From an uncultured Bacteroidales bacterium (GTDB lineage Bacteria; Bacteroidota; Bacteroidia; Bacteroidales; F082): 38,488 nt of DNA. Made by a program: the position numbers and the translations under genes. How positions within the stretch are numbered: position 1 is the stretch's first letter; each line of letters starts with the position of its first letter. The notes below the pieces were generated by a model. The model did no database searches. It was not told the origin of the DNA and worked only from the letters and a program-made list of their open reading frames with translations. Location: contig ONJF01000023.1 of the NCBI GenBank assembly GCA_900318085.1, positions 1-38,488 on the forward strand, read 5' to 3'. This document shows positions 38,172 through 38,488 of the stretch, piece after piece.

Positions 38172-38488
38172 ATGAGATTAAAACAATATGACGGTCAGTG
38201 CGTTAGGATTGATTGCGTGGACGGGATTGTCTATGATGGCATTTGCAGTTACAACGATAAGGAGTATGACGAGCAGGAATATGGTCGCCCCGAGGAGTGC
38301 CTGGTGATGGTCAACTTCCTTTTTTTCAAAAGCGACATCATAGCCATAGAAAGTTTGGAAAACCATACGGGTCCCTACGGAAAATTCCTTGATCCGTTTG
38401 GGAAACTGGAGGAGATGAATGTGCAAGATGGTTTGAATAGCATCCTCGATTTCCTTGATTGTGAAGACCCTGAACATATTCTCCGCAT
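38172..38488 (+). CDS. Conserved protein of unknown function, 3'-truncated by window edge
   Basis: The ATG at 38172 opens a frame that runs off the right edge; at least 105 residues. It starts MRLKQYDGQCVRIDCVDG, followed by IVYDGICSYNDKEYDEQEYG and a VMVNFLFFKSDIIAIESLE stretch, then GKFLDPFGKLEEMNVQDGL and CEDPEHILR. The N-terminal part (YDGQCVRI..DG..YDG) has the feel of a small SM-like or SH3-like barrel that senses or binds a ligand. I cannot name the family. The short spacing after the Imm32-like gene suggests a shared transcript. Confidence 0.7.
   Translation, partial: MRLKQYDGQCVRIDCVDGIVYDGICSYNDKEYDEQEYGRPEECLVMVNFLFFKSDIIAIESLENHTGPYGKFLDPFGKLEEMNVQDGLNSILDFLDCEDPEHILR

Overview
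The window looks like chromosome of an uncultured member of the Bacteroidales (Bacteroidetes). Evidence: many genes are preceded by the Bacteroidetes -7 box TAnnTTTG (TATCTTTG, TACCTTTG, TATTTTTG and similar). Several secreted proteins end in type IX secretion (T9SS) sorting domains of the form YPNPTNG...GMYFITF...KFVVR. There are also PorT-like barrels, a SusC-style CarboxypepD_reg/TonB receptor, a GldB-type lipoprotein and a class II ribonucleotide reductase. I cannot assign a genus. No rRNA, tRNA, CRISPR array, IS transposase or phage module was seen.

Layout. 1-6.6 kb: three T9SS cargo genes. The first is cut by the left edge and runs into a decayed, frameshifted copy of the second gene's 3' end; the third is an M14 carboxypeptidase. 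6.7-9.8 kb: trpS, hflX and tatD on the plus strand. 9.9-14.6 kb: nrdJ, a ROK sugar kinase and an orphan exosortase-family protease on the minus strand. 14.6-18.6 kb: mscS, rpmB and a TonB-dependent receptor. 18.6-21.4 kb: two tandem M24 aminopeptidases. 21.5-25.4 kb: four outer-membrane proteins (three PorT-like barrels and one OmpA-domain protein) on alternating strands. 25.5-30.5 kb: uridine phosphorylase, cinA, gldB-like and comM/yifB. 30.5-36.7 kb: an accessory stretch with a RhuM-PLD fusion, a tight three-gene DUF488-DUF488-dual-OB/HTH operon, and an HNH nuclease with HNH-associated repeats, interspersed with bcp, a PhzF-like gene and a HEAT-like gene. 36.7-38.5 kb: a GNAT acetyltransferase, ogt, an Imm32-like protein and a truncated unknown gene.

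Two things stand out. First, the region is seeded with small repeats. There is a 28-bp palindrome with GTAGAGACG ends (six copies), longer hairpins with TAGGG ends, tandem heptamer arrays of three kinds, and a short CTTC...CAGGCTCAGGG linker element. Several lie inside genes without breaking the reading frame. All four genic copies of the 28-bp palindrome are read in the same frame (Val-Glu-Thr...). The T9SS sorting domains carry a repeat insertion at the same place in three tails, and the small ogt gene carries two palindromes. Second, the DUF488-DUF488-dual-OB/HTH operon (32.0-34.4 kb) is the best candidate for an uncharacterised system, possibly in nucleic-acid sensing or defence. That role is inference from domain type and operon structure.

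Start codons were moved inward from the longest open frame wherever the longer form ran through a promoter box, a terminator or a palindromic repeat. All family assignments are by eye from sequence motifs; no database search was run.
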